A stretch of 64,000 bases of DNA, taken from contig CAWFXP010000010.1 of NCBI GenBank assembly GCA_963819905.1, positions 248,001 through 312,000 of the forward strand, written 5' to 3'. A model generated the notes under the pieces. That model ran no database searches. It saw only the letters and a list, made by a program, of their open reading frames with translations, and was not told the origin of the DNA. This DNA is from CAWCQC01 sp963819905. Lineage in GTDB: Bacteria > Actinomycetota > Thermoleophilia > Gaiellales > Gaiellaceae. Positions 1-10,357 of the stretch are shown piece after piece (positions within the stretch are counted from its first letter, which is position 1; the number at the start of each line of letters is the position of its first letter). Both the position numbers and the translations under genes were made by a program.

Positions 1-858
1 GAGCGGCCGACGCAGCTCAAGCGCCATCCGGACGGCGCCGAGGGGGAGGCGATCTACCAGAAGCGCGTGCCGAAACACCATCCGGACTGGATCGAGACGG
101 CGCGCGTCACCTTCCCGTCGGGCCGGCACGCGGACGAGCTCTGCGTGACCGAGCTCGCGCAGGTCGCGTGGGCGGCCAACCTGGGGACGATCGACTTCCA
201 TCCGTGGCCGTCGCGTCGCCAGGACACCGAGCACCCGGACCAGCTCCGCATCGACGTCGATCCGCAGCCCGGAACGACGTTCGCCGACGGGAAGGGCGTG
301 GCCGGGGTCGTCCGCGAGGTGCTCGACGAGATCGGCTACGTGGGCTGGCCGAAGACGTCCGGGAACCGCGGCATCCACGTCTTCTGCCGGATCGAGCCGA
401 AGTGGGGTTTCCGGGTCGTCCGCCGGGCTGCACTCGCATTCGCGCGGGAGATCGAGCGGAGGCTTCCCGAGCAGGTCACCACCGCGTGGTGGAAGGAGGA
501 GCGCGGCGAACGCGTCTTCATCGACTACAACCAGAACGCGCGCGACCGGACGATCGTCTCCGCGTACTCGGTGCGGGCGCGGCCGGACGGCACCGTCTCG
601 GCGCCGGTGGCCTGGGACGAGCTCCCCGACGCCGAGCCCGAGGACTTCACGATGGCGACCATGCCGGAGCGCTTCGCGCAGCTCGGCGACATGCACGCCG
701 GGATCGACGAGGCGATCTGCGACCTGCGAGTCCTGCTCGAGTGGGTCGAGCGCGACGAAAAGGCAGGCATCGGTGAGGCGCCGCTCCCGCCGCACTTCCC
801 GAAAGAGCCGGACGAGCCGAAGCGCGTGCAGCCCTCACGGGCGCGCGACGACGGCTGA
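1..858 (+). CDS. LigD-type NHEJ DNA polymerase/primase domain protein (5' truncated)
   Basis: The frame is open at base 1, so the N-terminus lies outside the window; 285 residues are visible, against about 300 or more for stand-alone LigD polymerase proteins. It is an archaeo-eukaryotic-primase-fold polymerase that fills gaps during non-homologous end joining. Visible motifs: the metal-binding D85-V-D87-P pair, the KTSGNRGIH motif (SGxxGxH type) and the late DYNQNARDRT segment, in family order. There is no ligase or nuclease domain after it. The ATP-dependent DNA ligase gene converges on it with a 10-bp gap, so polymerase and ligase are separate polypeptides that probably act together. Confidence 0.92.
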   Translation, partial: ERPTQLKRHPDGAEGEAIYQKRVPKHHPDWIETARVTFPSGRHADELCVTELAQVAWAANLGTIDFHPWPSRRQDTEHPDQLRIDVDPQPGTTFADGKGVAGVVREVLDEIGYVGWPKTSGNRGIHVFCRIEPKWGFRVVRRAALAFAREIERRLPEQVTTAWWKEERGERVFIDYNQNARDRTIVSAYSVRARPDGTVSAPVAWDELPDAEPEDFTMATMPERFAQLGDMHAGIDEAICDLRVLLEWVERDEKAGIGEAPLPPHFPKEPDEPKRVQPSRARDDG

Positions 859-868
859 AGCAGTCGCG

Positions 869-1873
869 TCAGCGCGCGAGCAGGCCCGAGACCGTCGGAT
901 CGCCAGCCTTGGGCCGCGGCTTGACCTGGTCGACCGTGCACTGGTCGGGATCCTTGTCGGGCCGGAAACGGATGAGGCGCGTCCCGTGCCGGAAGCGGCG
1001 GCCCTGCCACTTGTCGTAACGCACCTCGACCACGAGCTCTGGCCGGATCGGCGTCTCCTCGAGCTCGCCGCCCGAGCCCCAGCGGTTCGGCTCCGAGAAC
1101 CCTCGCGGAGGGGCCCCCTCGAGCAGCGGGCTGACGAGCGCGGCGATCTCCTCCTCTCTCTTCGGCGCGACCGCGGCCGAGCCGACGTAGAGGAGCTCGC
1201 CGCTTCCGTCGTGGAGGCCGAGGAGGAGCGTCGCGAGCCGTCCTTCGTCCTTGCGGCGGATCCCGACGACGACGCAGTCGGCGGTCACGTGGCGCTTCAC
1301 CTTGACGACTCCGTCGCGCGACCCGGGCAGGTAGGGGAGCCCGAGACGCTTGGCGACGACGCCGTCGAACCCGGCGACGTCGAGCCGCTCCATCCACCCG
1401 CGTGCGACGGCGTCGTCGCGCGTGGCAGGCGAGACGTCGAACGGGAGCGCCTCGACCCGGGCCCGGCGCTCCTCGAGAGGCTCGGCGTGCGCGTCTTTGC
1501 CGTCCCAGACGAGCACGTCGAAGCAGACGTAGCCGGCCGGGATCTCGCCCGCCAGTCGGTTGATCCGGCTCTCGGCCGGGTGGAGGCGCATCTGCAGAGC
1601 ATCGAAGTCGAGCGCACCCTCGCGCTCGATGACGATCTCGCCGTCGAGGGCGGATCGAGGCGGGAGCTTCTCACCGAGCGCTCGAAGCTCCGGGAAGTAG
1701 CGAAGGAGGGGCCGCGCGTTCCGGCTCCAGAGGCGCAGCTCGCCGTCCAGGTTCTCGAGCACGCCGCGGAAGCCGTCCCACTTCGGCTCGTACTGCCAGC
1801 CGTTCCCGGAAGGAAGCTCGCGCACGAGCTCGGCCTCCATCGGCGGAAACGGCAGGCCTGCCGGAACGTCCAC
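869..1873 (-). CDS. ATP-dependent DNA ligase (LigC/LigD ligase-domain type)
   Basis: Seals nicks or double-strand ends through a lysyl-AMP intermediate. The 334 residues match a ligase core of nucleotidyltransferase plus OB domains. Motif I is YEPKWDGFR with K31 as the adenylated lysine; motif III is DGEIV, motif IV DGVVAK and motif V VKVKR. The C-terminal half has the OB-fold pattern ending in LIRFRPDKDPDQCT. The GTG start at 1873 has no clear ribosome site. It is divergent from the CtaG-like gene and convergent with the LigD-type polymerase, a pairing typical of actinobacterial end joining. Confidence 0.92.
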   Translation of the reverse strand: MDVPAGLPFPPMEAELVRELPSGNGWQYEPKWDGFRGVLENLDGELRLWSRNARPLLRYFPELRALGEKLPPRSALDGEIVIEREGALDFDALQMRLHPAESRINRLAGEIPAGYVCFDVLVWDGKDAHAEPLEERRARVEALPFDVSPATRDDAVARGWMERLDVAGFDGVVAKRLGLPYLPGSRDGVVKVKRHVTADCVVVGIRRKDEGRLATLLLGLHDGSGELLYVGSAAVAPKREEEIAALVSPLLEGAPPRGFSEPNRWGSGGELEETPIRPELVVEVRYDKWQGRRFRHGTRLIRFRPDKDPDQCTVDQVKPRPKAGDPTVSGLLAR

Positions 1874-1895
1874 GGCGAATCACTATCACGACTCC

Positions 1896-1910
1896 CGGAG
1901 CTACGCTCCG
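1896..1910. promoter_or_regulatory. Palindrome enclosing the -10 of the CtaG-like gene
   Basis: A perfect 6-bp inverted repeat, CGGAGC-TAC-GCTCCG, fills the 41-bp gap between divergent starts. The hexamer TACGCT (1902-1907) lies inside it, 7 bases before the GTG at 1915, so it reads as a leaderless -10. An operator role is inference from position and symmetry. Confidence 0.4.
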
Positions 1911-1914
1911 TCAT

Positions 1915-2679
1915 GTGGATCCCTCTCCGTCGGCGTGGGAGCCCGGCTGGGTCGAGATCGCCGCCGCGCTCGCGCTGGCGGGCGGGTATGCGGCGTCGCT
2001 ACGCCGCTATCCCGCATCGCGCGCCCGTCAGGGAGCGTTCGCGGCGGGCATCGCGCTCGTCGTTGCCGCGTTCGCGACCCCGCTCGAGACGCTGGCGACG
2101 ACCTACCTGCTCTCGGCCCACCTCCTGCAGAACGTCGTGCTCGCCGAGTGGGCCCCGGCGCTGCTCGTGCTCGGGATCGGCCCGGCCGCCGCGGCACAGC
2201 TCGGCCGGATCGGGACGATCCGCGTGCTGACGCATCCGTTCGTCGCCCTGCCGCTGTGGGTCGTGACGTACATGACCTGGCACGTGCCCGCGCTCTACGA
2301 CGCTGCGCTCCGGAACCAGGCATGGCTGCTCCCGATCGAGCACGCTTGCTACCTCGTCGCGGGGCTCCTCTTCTGGTGGCCGGTGCTGCAGGACGAGCCC
2401 CACCGCGTGCGGTCGGGGTTGCGGGCGGCCTACGTGTTCGCGGCCTTCGTGCTGGCGAGCCCGATCGGTCTCGCACTCGCGCTCCTGCCGAGCCCGATCT
2501 ACGACTTCTACGAGGGCGCCGCTCGCATCTGGGGGTTGACCGCGCTGCGCGACCAGCAGATCGCCGGCGTTCTCATGGCCGGCGCCGAGGCGGCCGTCTT
2601 CTTCGCGGTCTTCACCGTCTTCTTCCTGCGCTTCCTGGCCGAGGAGGATCGCGACGGCGCGCGGGCGCCGACTACGTAG
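1915..2679 (+). CDS. CtaG/caa3-type cytochrome c oxidase assembly factor-like membrane protein
   Basis: The 254-residue multi-spanning protein has about seven hydrophobic segments. Family hallmarks include the His-bearing TYLLSAHLLQNVVL segment, TYMTWHVPALYDAAL and IEHACYLVAGLLFWWPV, with conserved His and Trp residues in or near membrane segments. Members are thought to act in copper delivery to, or assembly of, the aa3/caa3 oxidase. The GTG start follows TACGCT by 7 bases with no Shine-Dalgarno. No other respiratory gene is adjacent, so the link to the oxidase rests on family alone. Confidence 0.85.
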   Translation: MDPSPSAWEPGWVEIAAALALAGGYAASLRRYPASRARQGAFAAGIALVVAAFATPLETLATTYLLSAHLLQNVVLAEWAPALLVLGIGPAAAAQLGRIGTIRVLTHPFVALPLWVVTYMTWHVPALYDAALRNQAWLLPIEHACYLVAGLLFWWPVLQDEPHRVRSGLRAAYVFAAFVLASPIGLALALLPSPIYDFYEGAARIWGLTALRDQQIAGVLMAGAEAAVFFAVFTVFFLRFLAEEDRDGARAPTT

Positions 2680-2801
2680 CCCCTACCCGCCGGCGGCGGT
2701 CAGGCGATGACGTCGAGCGGCGTGCCCGAGTAGCCCGGGAGGATGTGGGTTCCTTCCACGCGACCCTGACCGGAGCTCTCACACCCTCTGCTCTTCGTCG
2801 G

Positions 2802-2835
2802 CCCCGGCGGGAGACGCCTGAATCCCCCGCCGGGG
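2802..2835. terminator. Hairpin between convergent genes
   Basis: A perfect 10-bp stem, CCCCGGCGGG / CCCGCCGGGG, with a 14-base loop lies between the CtaG-like stop (2679) and the sugar kinase stop (2862). No T-tract follows on either strand. The rest of 2680-2861 shows no convincing gene. Confidence 0.45.
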
Positions 2836-2861
2836 CACTCTGCGGGAGGGGAGAGTTCCTG

Positions 2862-3863
2862 CTACCCAACTAGAGCGGCCTTCCCGGAAAAAACTTGCGC
2901 AAGAAGTGCAGCACCGATTGCGCCGCCCAGATCGCCGAGCTCGGCGACCACGACCTGCGGCGCGCGGGCAGGCACGATGAGGTGGGTCTTCATGGCGGCG
3001 CCGATGCGGTCGGCGTACGGCTGACCGAGCCTCGAGCCCAGACCGCCGCCGATCACGACCAGGCCGATGTCGAGCAGGTTGATCGCGGAGGCGGCGGCTG
3101 CCCCGATCGCCTCGACCGCGTCGTCGATGAGCTCGACGGCGAGCTTGTCGTTCTTGCGAAGCGCCTTCGCCCACACCCCGCTCGCGAGCCGCGGCTTTCC
3201 CTTCTCTTCCATGAACTCGAACAGCTTCGTCTCGTGTCCCTCGGCGACGAGGTGCCGGGCGCGGGCCTCCATCGCCGCGCGGCCGGCATACGCCTCCATG
3301 GTTCCCTGGAGCCGCAGCCCGGAGGGCTCGGCTCGCCCGCCGAGGTCGACGACGACGTGGCCGATCTCCCCCGCCGCCCCGCGACCGCGCCACGCCTCCC
3401 CCCCGAGATACAGCCCGCCGCCGACGCCGGTACCCCACCAGACGCCGAGCAGGGAGTCGTGATCGCGCCCCGCGCCGAGCTCGAACTCGGCTGCGACCGC
3501 GACGCCGACGTCGTTTCCGAGCGCGACCTGAGCGCCCGCCCTGGTGGAGAGCTCCGGCCCGAGCGGGAACGGAGAGTCCCATCCCGGCAGGTTGGTCGCC
3601 TGGAGCAGGACGCCGGTCTCGGCGTCCGTGGGGCCGGGAGCACCGACGCCGATCCCGGAGAGGCTGTTCGTCGTGACGCCCGCCGCGCCGGCGGCCTCTG
3701 CAAGCGTGGCCGCCATGACGTCGATCACGTCCGGCGGCCCGCCGGTCGTCGGCGTCGGCCTGCGCGCCTCGCCCAGCACCTGCTGCTTCTCGTCGACGAT
3801 CACCGCCTGGACCTTCGTACCGCCGAGGTCGATGCCGCCTCGGTTCACGCTCGTGCTCGCCAT
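2862..3863 (-). CDS. ROK-family sugar kinase (probable glucokinase)
   Basis: ATP-dependent phosphorylation of glucose or a related hexose. The 333 residues open with the phosphate loop GGIDLGGTK (9-17); a catalytic GNDVGVA region and GEIGH follow. The ATG at 3863 is chosen over an upstream in-frame start because GGAGGGAG lies just before it. The zinc motif CxCGxxGCxE of many ROK kinases is replaced by a cysteine-free stretch (SGLRLQGTME), although GEIGH and the following ExY are kept. Divergence from a GH15 glycosidase suggests glucose released there is phosphorylated here. Confidence 0.88.
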   Translation of the reverse strand: MASTSVNRGGIDLGGTKVQAVIVDEKQQVLGEARRPTPTTGGPPDVIDVMAATLAEAAGAAGVTTNSLSGIGVGAPGPTDAETGVLLQATNLPGWDSPFPLGPELSTRAGAQVALGNDVGVAVAAEFELGAGRDHDSLLGVWWGTGVGGGLYLGGEAWRGRGAAGEIGHVVVDLGGRAEPSGLRLQGTMEAYAGRAAMEARARHLVAEGHETKLFEFMEEKGKPRLASGVWAKALRKNDKLAVELIDDAVEAIGAAAASAINLLDIGLVVIGGGLGSRLGQPYADRIGAAMKTHLIVPARAPQVVVAELGDLGGAIGAALLAQVFSGKAALVG

Positions 3864-3991
3864 GCTCCCTCCATCCGTGCCGCCCGATTGTCTCCTGCCC
3901 GGGCTCCTGCCCATCGTGTTTGCGATCCACCGTCTAGAGTCGGCGGGCGGCGTAAACGTAACGGGTCGCACCGACGCGTGGACAGAAGACG

Positions 3992-5788
<1,797 letters not shown>

Positions 5789-5836
5789 GGCGCGAGCCGG
5801 CGCCGAGGGGCGCTCGCGCTATCCTCGGGCCACGCC

Positions 5837-6397
5837 GTGGAGACCGCTGCCACGACCGTCCCGGACGCGATCGAGCCCATCGTCGGCTGGCGGGCCTGGC
5901 GCGTGCGGGATACCGGCGCCGCCTTCGTCCTGACGTCGGCGAACGAGTCGACGATCTGGGCCCCGGGCGAGACCTTGAGCGCGACCTGTGCCCGTGCGGG
6001 TGACCACGGGACGCCCGCGCCGGACTGCACCTGCGGGGTCTACGCATCGCGGCAGCCCGGTCTCGCCGTCGAGCTGCTGCCTCCCTACATCCGCTCCGTG
6101 TCGTCGATCATCGCCCCCTCGATCCTCGGCTACGACACGGTGATGGCGGTCGGGCTCGTCTCGCTCTGGGGCGAGATCGTCGTCTGCGAGTGGGGCTGGC
6201 GCGCCCAGTTCGCCTACCCGCGGGAGCTGTTCGTGCCGTCGTCGGTCAAGCACTACCGCCGACGCTCGGGCGCGGTCGAGATCTTCGACTCGGGCGACCT
6301 CGCGGAGAACCTCGCGCGAACGTACGGTGTCGCCGCCCGGGTCACGTGGAACCTCCGCCCGCTGCCGCTGCTCGAGCTCGCCCGCGGCGCCGCCTAG
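5837..6397 (+). CDS. Conserved hypothetical protein with GWRAW motif
   Basis: A 186-residue soluble protein. It begins IVGWRAWRV and carries CARAGD, APDCTCGVYA and a late WGWRAQFAYP segment. This GxRAW...APxxxCxCGxYA layout recurs in uncharacterised actinobacterial proteins; the four clustered cysteines could bind metal, which is inference. TATCCT lies 11 bases before the GTG start and no Shine-Dalgarno is seen. It follows the GH15 gene by 48 bp and ends at a strong hairpin. Confidence 0.7.
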   Translation: METAATTVPDAIEPIVGWRAWRVRDTGAAFVLTSANESTIWAPGETLSATCARAGDHGTPAPDCTCGVYASRQPGLAVELLPPYIRSVSSIIAPSILGYDTVMAVGLVSLWGEIVVCEWGWRAQFAYPRELFVPSSVKHYRRRSGAVEIFDSGDLAENLARTYGVAARVTWNLRPLPLLELARGAA

Positions 6398-6409
6398 CCG
6401 ACCAGTGAA

Positions 6410-6437
6410 GCGGGAGGGCCCCGTGGGGCCCTCCCGC
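6410..6437. terminator. Bidirectional hairpin terminator
   Basis: Perfect 13-bp inverted repeat (GCGGGAGGGCCCC / GGGGCCCTCCCGC) separated by two bases, between the convergent genes ending at 6397 and 6448. A T-tract is absent, as is common in GC-rich actinobacteria. Confidence 0.7.
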
Positions 6438-6447
6438 CGGTTGCGTG

Positions 6448-6600
6448 CTACGCCGCGATTGCCAGGACGAGTGCGACGAGGGCGATCAGGAGCGTGAAGG
6501 ACGCCGACCCGAGGCCGATCAGCCGGGCAATCCGCCTTCGCTCGGCGGCCTCAACGCCGGCCGGAGCCTGGAGCTCGAGCTCTGCGGTCAGGGCGGTCAT
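6448..6600 (-). CDS. Small single-span membrane protein
   Basis: A 50-residue protein: a charged N-terminal half ending ERRRIARLIGLG, then one hydrophobic helix running to the C-terminus. An AGGAGG ribosome site about 6 bases before the ATG at 6600 fixes the start over an upstream in-frame ATG. It lies downstream of the two-component operon on the same strand. No family recognised; the strong ribosome site and terminator support a real gene. Confidence 0.6.
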   Translation of the reverse strand: MTALTAELELQAPAGVEAAERRRIARLIGLGSASFTLLIALVALVLAIAA

Positions 6601-6721
6601 CTCGTCCTCCTCTCGTCGTCGCGTTCTCTCTGCCGTCACCCTCGCACGCGGGCGCCGCCGCGGGAATCGGGCTAGCAGGCGTCCTGAGGTACGGCTAGCC
6701 GCACCCCCGGCGGGCTGCGGG

Positions 6722-7366
6722 CTAGGAGCGCAGGAAGGTGAGGACGGCGAGCACGCGCCGGTGGTCCTCGGGCGCGGCCGGCAGGCGCAGCTTCCCGAAG
6801 ATGCTCGTCACGTGCTTCTCGACCGCGCGCTCCGTGACGACGAGCGCCTCCGCGATCCCCGAGTTCGAGCGGCCCTCGGCCATCAGGCTGAGTACCTCCC
6901 GCTCGCGGGGCGTTAGGTCGGCGAGCGGGTCGTCGCGGCGGTGTCGTCCGACGAGCTGCGAGACGACCGTCGGGTCGAGCGCGGAGCCGCCCTCGCCGAC
7001 TCGCCGGACCGCGTCCGCGAACTCCGAGACGTCGGAGACGCGGTCCTTCAGGAGGTAGCCGACGCCTTCGGCGCTGTCCGACAGGAGCTCGAGCGCGTAG
7101 CCTGGCTCGACGTACTGGGAGAGAACGAGCACGCCGGTGCTCGGGTACTTCTCCCTGATCTCGTGCGCTGCCTTCAGGCCCTCGTCGGTTTGCGTGGGCG
7201 GCATGCGGATGTCGACGATCGCCACGTCCGGGCTGTAGGAACGAACCTTGAGCAGGAGCTCGTCGGCGTTGCCGGCCTGGCCGACAACCTCGAAGCCGGC
7301 GTCGGCGAGCAGCCTTGCGATGCCCTCGCGGAGGAGGACCGAGTCGTCTGCGATGACCACCCGCAC
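6722..7366 (-). CDS. NarL/FixJ-family response regulator
   Basis: Receiver domain (about 1-120, phospho-acceptor D52 in VDIRMPP, acidic D7-D8, switch T/S replaced by LSQY, K in LLKD) followed by a LuxR-type HTH (TPREREVLSLMAEGRSNSGIAEAL...VEKHV). It is the DNA-binding output partner of the histidine kinase encoded just upstream. A 62-bp gap separates them, and TAGGCT lies 6 bases before the GTG start, so it probably has its own leaderless promoter besides read-through. Confidence 0.92.
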   Translation of the reverse strand: MRVVIADDSVLLREGIARLLADAGFEVVGQAGNADELLLKVRSYSPDVAIVDIRMPPTQTDEGLKAAHEIREKYPSTGVLVLSQYVEPGYALELLSDSAEGVGYLLKDRVSDVSEFADAVRRVGEGGSALDPTVVSQLVGRHRRDDPLADLTPREREVLSLMAEGRSNSGIAEALVVTERAVEKHVTSIFGKLRLPAAPEDHRRVLAVLTFLRS

Positions 7367-7372
7367 GCGGCC

Positions 7373-7378
7373 AGCCTA
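7373..7378 (-). promoter_or_regulatory. Leaderless -10 of the NarL-type regulator
   Basis: TAGGCT on the minus strand, six bases before the GTG start codon at 7366; no Shine-Dalgarno in between. One of the clearest cases of the window-wide leaderless arrangement. Confidence 0.5.
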
Positions 7379-7428
7379 GACGATCGGCCGGAGGCGGCTG
7401 ACGACCGGGCGCGTACCCGGCCGCGGAA

Positions 7429-9930
7429 TCACGTGCCGCCCGGCCCCAGTGGAATCTCGGCCCGGATCTTCGTCCCGGCGCCGGGCGGACTGACCACCTC
7501 GAGGCGCCCGTCGAGTGCCTCCACCCGGTCGGCGAGGCCCCGCAGGCCGGAGCCGGTCGCGGCGTCCGCCCCACCGATCCCGTCGTCTACGACCTCGACG
7601 CACACGGCGCCGTTCTCGCAGGCGACGGCGACGGTCGCTTCCTCCGCCGACGCGTACTTCGCAACGTTCGCGAGGGCCTCCGAGACCACGTAGTAGGCGG
7701 CGGCCTCGATCGGTGCCGGGAGACGCTGGTCGAGCGCGACGTCGAGCGACACCGGGAGCGTTGCCCGGCTCGCGAGCGCCTCGAGGGCGAGCGGCAGCCC
7801 CCGGTCGGTCAGGACGGCCGGGTGGATTCCGCGCGCGAGCTCACGCAGCTCGGTGAGGGCCTGGGACAGCTCCTCGTCTGCGGCTGCGAGCAGCGCCTCG
7901 GCGCCTTCGGGGTCTTTCTGGACCCGGTCGCCCGCCATGCGTATCGCCAGCGAGAGCGCGACGAGCCGCTGCTGTGCCCCGTCGTGGAGGTTTCGCTCGA
8001 GGCGGCGGCGCTCGGCATCCCCGGCCTGGACGATCCGGGCGCGCGACGCGCGCACCTCTTCCTCGGCCTGCTTGCGCTCCGTCACGTCGAGCCCCGAGGA
8101 GACCATGAACTCGATCTCGCCGGCCGGGTCGAGAAGCGCGGTGTTCGACCAGGCGATCAGGCGCCGCGTGCCGTCGCGCACGAGCCAGTGGTTCTCGTTC
8201 TCCGACGGGAAGTCGCCCGCCCAGACGCGCTGGACGGCCTTCCGCACGCCTTCTGCCTCCTCGGGCGCGATGAACAGATCCCAGTACGGGACGCCCATGA
8301 CCTCCTCTGCGCTATAGCCGGTCAGCCGCTCGCACGCCTGGTTGAAGCGAACGAAGCGCCCCTCCGGGTCGGTCACGATGACGAGCGTCGCCGCGGTGTC
8401 GAGGACGGCGGCGATGAAGTCGCGCTCGTGCCGCAGCTCGTCCTGGGCGAGCTTTCGCTCCGAGACGTCGGCCGAGACGGCCATGTAGCGGACGACGTTG
8501 CCGCTGCGGTCGTAGACCGGCGCGGCGGCCAGCACGACTTCGACCAGAGACCCGTCCTTGCGCAGCCGGACGGTCTCGATGTCCCTGATCTCCTCCCCGG
8601 CGAAGAGCCGGGCGCGAAGCTCGTCCCGCTCGTTCGGGTCGGGAACGAAGGAGAGCTCCTGCCCGCGGACCTCCTCGCTCGTCCATCCGTAGAGCTGCTC
8701 GGCCGCGCGGTTCCAGAACGTGACCAGGCCGTCGAGGTCGACCTCGACGATCGCGAGGGGCGAGGCGTCGATGAGGGCGCGAAGGCGATCCTCGCTCGTC
8801 GCGAGCTGGTCGAGGCGGGCGAGCAGCTCGGCCTGGAGCTGCTCGTTTCGCAGCGCGAGAGCTGCGGCGGCCACGACCGCGTCGACGAGCTCGGGTTGGT
8901 CGAGTAGCGACTCGTCGTGCACGATCGCCCCGATACGCCTGCCGTCGCGCTCGACGATCCTGACGACCTGGTGCGGCCCCTCGGCGAGCCGCTCGATCGG
9001 CCGACCGTGCACGTCGGCGTAGCCCTGCGTCTCCGGCAGCCAGTACGCGAGCGTCACCGTCGAGTCGCCGAGCGCTCGCCCGAGCGCCTCGCGCAGGCGG
9101 CCCGGTGCGGGGTTGCGGGCGAGCTCCGCGTTCAGCCGGATGACGTTGAACGAGGCCAGCCGAATACGCAGAAGGCCGACGAGGAAGGCAAGCGGAACCG
9201 TGGCCAGCGAGACGTACGTGAGGATCCGGAGGACCGTCTCGGCGTCGTTCCAGAGGAGCACGCTGACGAAGAGGAGCACCCCGAAGCCGAGCGTCACCGA
9301 GCTCGCGAAGAGCACCGGTGCAAGGGTCTTGCGCGCAACGGGGGTCGCCGCCCGCCAGCGGCGGGCGAGTATCACGATCACGGATACCGTGATCACGACG
9401 GCGGCGACGTTCTGCGCGACGATGATCCCGTCGGCCAGGCCGTCCACCGGCGAGACGAGGATCGCGTTGTCGGGGCAGTCCCCGCAGTCCGTTCTCGACG
9501 TCGCCGGGTCGAGCACGAGCAGGACGAGCAGCTGCAGGGGCACCGACACGATGTAGGCGGCGACCACGACGGCCCGCTCGACGGTGGAGCCGAGACGCCC
9601 GTCGGGAAACGCGAGGATCACGTGGGCCGACGTCGCGAGCGCCAAGCCTGCGAAGAGGAGGCCGAGCGTGTAGGCGCCGGAGAGGCTGGAGGCGGAGAAG
9701 ACCGAGAGCAGCCAGGTGAACCCGGTCAGGCACATGAGCTTGCCGATCGGATTGGCGGGGCGCCTGGCCCACGCGACGAGGCCTGCTCCGACGAACGACC
9801 AGCCGATCGCGAGGCTCAGCGCCCCGATCACGATCGCGTCGGAGAGCCGGTCGGAGGCGATAAGGAAGCCGAGGCCGGCCAGGCCGACGGCGAGCGCAGA
9901 GAGCGCGACGATGAGCCGGGAATGCCTCAC
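7429..9930 (-). CDS. Membrane PAS-PAS sensor histidine kinase (HisKA_3, NarX type)
   Basis: An 833-residue kinase. About eight transmembrane helices occupy residues 1-255, a GAF/linker-like region runs to 370, two PAS domains cover about 375-625 (each ending in a VSERK/VTERK linker), then a HisKA_3 dimerisation domain with phospho-acceptor H649 in ERNLHDGAQQR, and a HATPase domain (DDGIGGADAATGSGLRGLADRV). Its GTG start overlaps the stop of the receiver gene by 4 bp (GTGA), indicating coupled translation. The signal is unknown; PAS domains suggest redox, light or a small ligand. Confidence 0.93.
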   Translation of the reverse strand: MRHSRLIVALSALAVGLAGLGFLIASDRLSDAIVIGALSLAIGWSFVGAGLVAWARRPANPIGKLMCLTGFTWLLSVFSASSLSGAYTLGLLFAGLALATSAHVILAFPDGRLGSTVERAVVVAAYIVSVPLQLLVLLVLDPATSRTDCGDCPDNAILVSPVDGLADGIIVAQNVAAVVITVSVIVILARRWRAATPVARKTLAPVLFASSVTLGFGVLLFVSVLLWNDAETVLRILTYVSLATVPLAFLVGLLRIRLASFNVIRLNAELARNPAPGRLREALGRALGDSTVTLAYWLPETQGYADVHGRPIERLAEGPHQVVRIVERDGRRIGAIVHDESLLDQPELVDAVVAAAALALRNEQLQAELLARLDQLATSEDRLRALIDASPLAIVEVDLDGLVTFWNRAAEQLYGWTSEEVRGQELSFVPDPNERDELRARLFAGEEIRDIETVRLRKDGSLVEVVLAAAPVYDRSGNVVRYMAVSADVSERKLAQDELRHERDFIAAVLDTAATLVIVTDPEGRFVRFNQACERLTGYSAEEVMGVPYWDLFIAPEEAEGVRKAVQRVWAGDFPSENENHWLVRDGTRRLIAWSNTALLDPAGEIEFMVSSGLDVTERKQAEEEVRASRARIVQAGDAERRRLERNLHDGAQQRLVALSLAIRMAGDRVQKDPEGAEALLAAADEELSQALTELRELARGIHPAVLTDRGLPLALEALASRATLPVSLDVALDQRLPAPIEAAAYYVVSEALANVAKYASAEEATVAVACENGAVCVEVVDDGIGGADAATGSGLRGLADRVEALDGRLEVVSPPGAGTKIRAEIPLGPGGT

Positions 9931-10280
9931 TCGTGCGTCAGGAGCGCCGCGAGGGCGCCGGCGCAGAGCTCGCCCTTGGGCACGAACCCGAGCGCGCCGC
10001 AGTCGGCAACGAGCGTCCCGAAGTCGCAGGCCTCCCGGCTCGACGTGAGCACGATCGCGGGGCCGCCGTCGTCCGACCGCAGACGGCGAGCGACCTCGAA
10101 GCCATCGGCGTCCGGGAGCTGGACGTCGAGCAAGACGATGTCTGGGTGCAGCTCGCGCGCCGCGTCGACGGCCGACGCTCCGTCGGCGGCCTCGCCGACG
10201 ACGTCGTATCCCTCACACTCGAGCAGCCGTCGCGCCGCGGCGCGGAAGCTCGGATGGTCGTCGACGATCAGGACGGTCAT
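9927..10280 (-). CDS. Stand-alone receiver (REC) domain protein
   Basis: 117 residues comprising only a receiver: D7-D8, phospho-acceptor D52 (LLDVQLPD), a TSS switch and VPKG lysine. It has no output domain, so it may be a phosphate sink, a diguanylate-type intermediate or a modulator of the following kinase. The ATG at 10280 is preferred because the receiver fold starts exactly there (MTVLIVDDHP); an in-frame GTG lies 51 bases upstream. It is the first gene of the three-gene system. Confidence 0.85.
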   Translation of the reverse strand: MTVLIVDDHPSFRAAARRLLECEGYDVVGEAADGASAVDAARELHPDIVLLDVQLPDADGFEVARRLRSDDGGPAIVLTSSREACDFGTLVADCGALGFVPKGELCAGALAALLTHE

Positions 10281-10357
10281 CACAGGGCAATGGTCGCACG
10301 CAACGTCGGCTGCGCCAATACGGCTAGCCACACTCTCTGCGCGCCTCGGAGACCGGG

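Noticed and set aside
2704..2764. A minus-strand peptide tail (THILPGYSGTPLDVIA) in the gap after the CtaG-like gene
   Set aside because: It looks protein-like, but there is no start codon, no upstream domain and only about 30 codons; perhaps a gene remnant.
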